Part shown: positions 62,307 through 64,000 of the stretch, piece after piece | Layout of the letters: each line of letters opens with the position of its first letter | How positions within the stretch are numbered: the stretch's first letter is position 1 | Origin: Methylopila capsulata | GTDB lineage: Bacteria; Pseudomonadota; Alphaproteobacteria; Rhizobiales; Methylopilaceae | Assembly: GCF_016907975.1 (NCBI RefSeq) | Contig: NZ_JAFBCY010000005.1 | Span: 124,001-188,000 of the forward strand | Reading direction: 5' to 3' | DNA: 64,000 bases | Notes under the pieces: model-generated | Databases searched by the model: none | Told to the model about the DNA's origin: nothing | Seen by the model: the letters and a program-made list of their open reading frames with translations, nothing else | Made by a program: the position numbers and the translations under genes

Positions 62307-64000
62307 TCGCCAACGCCGACGCGCTGCTCAAACCCCTGACCATCAAGGGCCTGACGATCCGCAACCGGGTGATGTCGACGAGCCACGCCCCCGGCTATGG
62401 CCAGGACGGCAAGCCGCAGGAGCGCTACCAGCTCTATCACGCGGAAAAGGCCAAGGGCGGCATCGGGCTGACCATGTTCGGCGGCTCGTCCTCGGTCGCG
62501 CTCGACAGCCCGGCCGCGCCCTGGAACCAGATCTCGGTCGCCGACGACAGCGTCGTGCCGTTCTTCCAGCAGTTCGCCGACCGGGTGCACGCGCACGGCG
62601 CCAAGCTGATGATCCAGCTCACCCACATGGGCCGGCGCACCAAGTACGACACCGAGAACTGGTTCCCGACGCTCTCCGCCTCCGCGATGCGCGAGCCGGC
62701 CTCCCGCACCATCCCGAAGGAGATGGAGCAGGAGGACATCGACCGCGTGGTCCGCGATTTCGCCGCCGCCGCGCGCCGGTGCAAGGAGGGCGGGCTCGAC
62801 GGCTGCGAGGTCTCCGCGGCGCATGGCCACCTGATCGACCAGTTCTGGTCGCCCGGCGTGAACCGGCGCACGGACAAGTACGGCGGCTCGCTCGAGAACC
62901 GCATGCGCTTCGGCATCGAGGTGCTGGAGGCGATGCGCGCCGAGGTCGGCGACGACTACGTCATCGGCATCCGCATGTCCGGCGACGAGATGATCGCGGA
63001 CGGCCTCAGCCACGAGGACTGCCTGACGATCGCGAGCGAGTACGCCCGGCGCGGGCTCGTCGACTTCCTCAACATCCTCGGCGGTCAGGCGCGCGACCAC
63101 ATCGCCCACGCCATCTCGCTGCCGAACATGAGCTTCCCCGTCGCGCCGTTCCTGTTCCTGCCCTCGGCGGTCAAGCGCGAGGTGGACGTGGCCGTGTTCC
63201 ACGCCCAGCGTGTGACGGACCTCGCCACCGCCGCCCGCGCGGTCTCGGAGGGCCACGTCGACATGGTCGCGATGACCCGCGCCCACATCGCCGACCCGCA
63301 TCTCGTCAAGAAGCTCTCGGAAGGCCGGGCGGACGACATCCGCCAGTGCGTCGGCGCGGGCTACTGCATCGACCGCATCTACGTCGGCGGCGACGCGCTC
63401 TGCATCCAGAACGCCGCGACGGGGCGCGAGGCGACCATGCCGCACGTCATCGCCAAGGCCGACGTGCGACGGAAGGTGGTCGTGGTCGGCGCGGGGCCCG
63501 CGGGGCTCGAGGCCGCGCGGGTGGCGGCGGAACGCGGCCACTCGGTGGTGCTGTTCGAGAAGGAAAAGCTCGCCGGCGGGCAGATCGGGATCGCCGCCAA
63601 GGCCGGCTGGCGCGAGGCGCTGTCGGGCGTCACGCGCTGGCTCGTCGGTCAGGTCACCAAGCTCGGCGTCGACTTGCGGTTCGGGACCGCGGCGACGGAG
63701 GAGGCGATCCTCGCCGAACGGCCCGACGTGGTGATCGTCGCGACGGGCGGCCTGCCCTCGCGCGGTCCCGCCAAGGGCGCGGCGGAGCACGCCGTCACCA
63801 CCTGGGACGTGCTGACCGGCGCGGTCGAGCCGACCGGCTCGGTGCTGCTCTACGACGAGATGGGCCAGCACAACGCCGCCTCCACCGCGGAGCTGCTGGC
63901 GAAGCGCGGCTGCCTCGTCGAGCTCGCGACCCACGACCGCATGGTCGGCGAGGAGCTCGGCGCGACGAACCAGCCGGTCCACCTGCGCGAGCTCTACAAG
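62303..64000 (+). CDS. dgcA: Dimethylglycine demethylation protein DgcA, 5' part
   Basis: 566 residues visible before the window ends, no stop. Old-yellow-enzyme-type barrel (LTIRNRVMSTSHAPGYG, AAHGHLIDQFWSPGVNRRTD), then a 4Fe-4S region CVGAGYC ... ALCIQNAATG and an FAD/NAD part (VVVVGAGPAGLEAARVAAE). It resembles trimethylamine/dimethylamine dehydrogenases and the Pseudomonas DgcA that turns dimethylglycine into sarcosine with DgcB. The second of the four cluster cysteines in trimethylamine dehydrogenase is Ala here; the Pseudomonas protein may share this. dgcB would be expected further right. Confidence 0.92.
   Translation, partial: MIANADALLKPLTIKGLTIRNRVMSTSHAPGYGQDGKPQERYQLYHAEKAKGGIGLTMFGGSSSVALDSPAAPWNQISVADDSVVPFFQQFADRVHAHGAKLMIQLTHMGRRTKYDTENWFPTLSASAMREPASRTIPKEMEQEDIDRVVRDFAAAARRCKEGGLDGCEVSAAHGHLIDQFWSPGVNRRTDKYGGSLENRMRFGIEVLEAMRAEVGDDYVIGIRMSGDEMIADGLSHEDCLTIASEYARRGLVDFLNILGGQARDHIAHAISLPNMSFPVAPFLFLPSAVKREVDVAVFHAQRVTDLATAARAVSEGHVDMVAMTRAHIADPHLVKKLSEGRADDIRQCVGAGYCIDRIYVGGDALCIQNAATGREATMPHVIAKADVRRKVVVVGAGPAGLEAARVAAERGHSVVLFEKEKLAGGQIGIAAKAGWREALSGVTRWLVGQVTKLGVDLRFGTAATEEAILAERPDVVIVATGGLPSRGPAKGAAEHAVTTWDVLTGAVEPTGSVLLYDEMGQHNAASTAELLAKRGCLVELATHDRMVGEELGATNQPVHLRELYK

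Overview
The window is chromosomal DNA from a high-GC alphaproteobacterium, most likely of the order Hyphomicrobiales (Rhizobiales). This rests on very GC-rich coding sequence, a CpdR-type response regulator, a ROSE-type leader on an hsp20 gene, an sRNA resembling the alphaproteobacterial suhB/mmgR family, a TorF-type porin, and a rhizobial choW/choX/choV-type choline transport and betaine set. The species cannot be named from sequence alone. Gene density is high, with no prophage, transposase or CRISPR array.

Layout. 1-1.75 kb: 3' end of a transaldolase and a GSCFA-domain protein. 1.87-9.63 kb: an RpiR-type regulator divergent from an ethanolamine-type permease, a glutamine-synthetase-like ligase, an aldehyde dehydrogenase, an iron alcohol dehydrogenase and a class I amidotransferase. 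Together these fit a complete gamma-glutamyl route from ethanolamine to glycine. 9.95-18.5 kb: motAB, an arabinose-5-phosphate isomerase, an outer-membrane barrel, galU, a lytic transglycosylase and an SGNH hydrolase (envelope functions). 18.7-26.6 kb: gltD, gltB and a threonine-aldolase-type enzyme. 26.6-32.2 kb: hsp20 with a candidate RNA thermometer, a low-GC hypothetical gene, a hydrolase, DUF805, hisN, an sRNA, an N-formylglutamate amidohydrolase, cpdR and tRNA-Val(GAC).

32.3-37.9 kb is the most unusual part: an RNA-repair locus. rtcR (sigma-54 activator with a CARF-type sensor) diverges from ro60/rsr, followed by an 0.8-kb non-coding block and rtcB. I resolve the block into five tandem Y-RNA-like units. 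Each is closed by two helices whose base pairs covary between units, and each encloses a tRNA-like core in circularly permuted order (T-arm, acceptor 3' strand, loop, acceptor 5' strand, and in four of five the D-stem). A sigma-54 promoter and an exact IHF consensus lie upstream of ro60. No rtcA is seen.

38-41.3 kb: an LLM-type flavin monooxygenase, a TorF porin and an SMR transporter. 41.3-64 kb: choline, betaine and glycine catabolism. A BetI repressor is fused to an aldehyde-dehydrogenase-like domain that has lost its catalytic residues; then come choXWV, betB, betA, an HxlR/QorB pair, a GlxA/GbdR-type activator, soxBDAG, sdaA, a hicAB toxin-antitoxin pair, gbcA, gbcB and dgcA (cut by the window end). 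Together these take choline to betaine, dimethylglycine, sarcosine and glycine, and serine to pyruvate. With the ethanolamine genes, the window seems specialised for using both phospholipid head-group amines, converging on glycine and glutamate.
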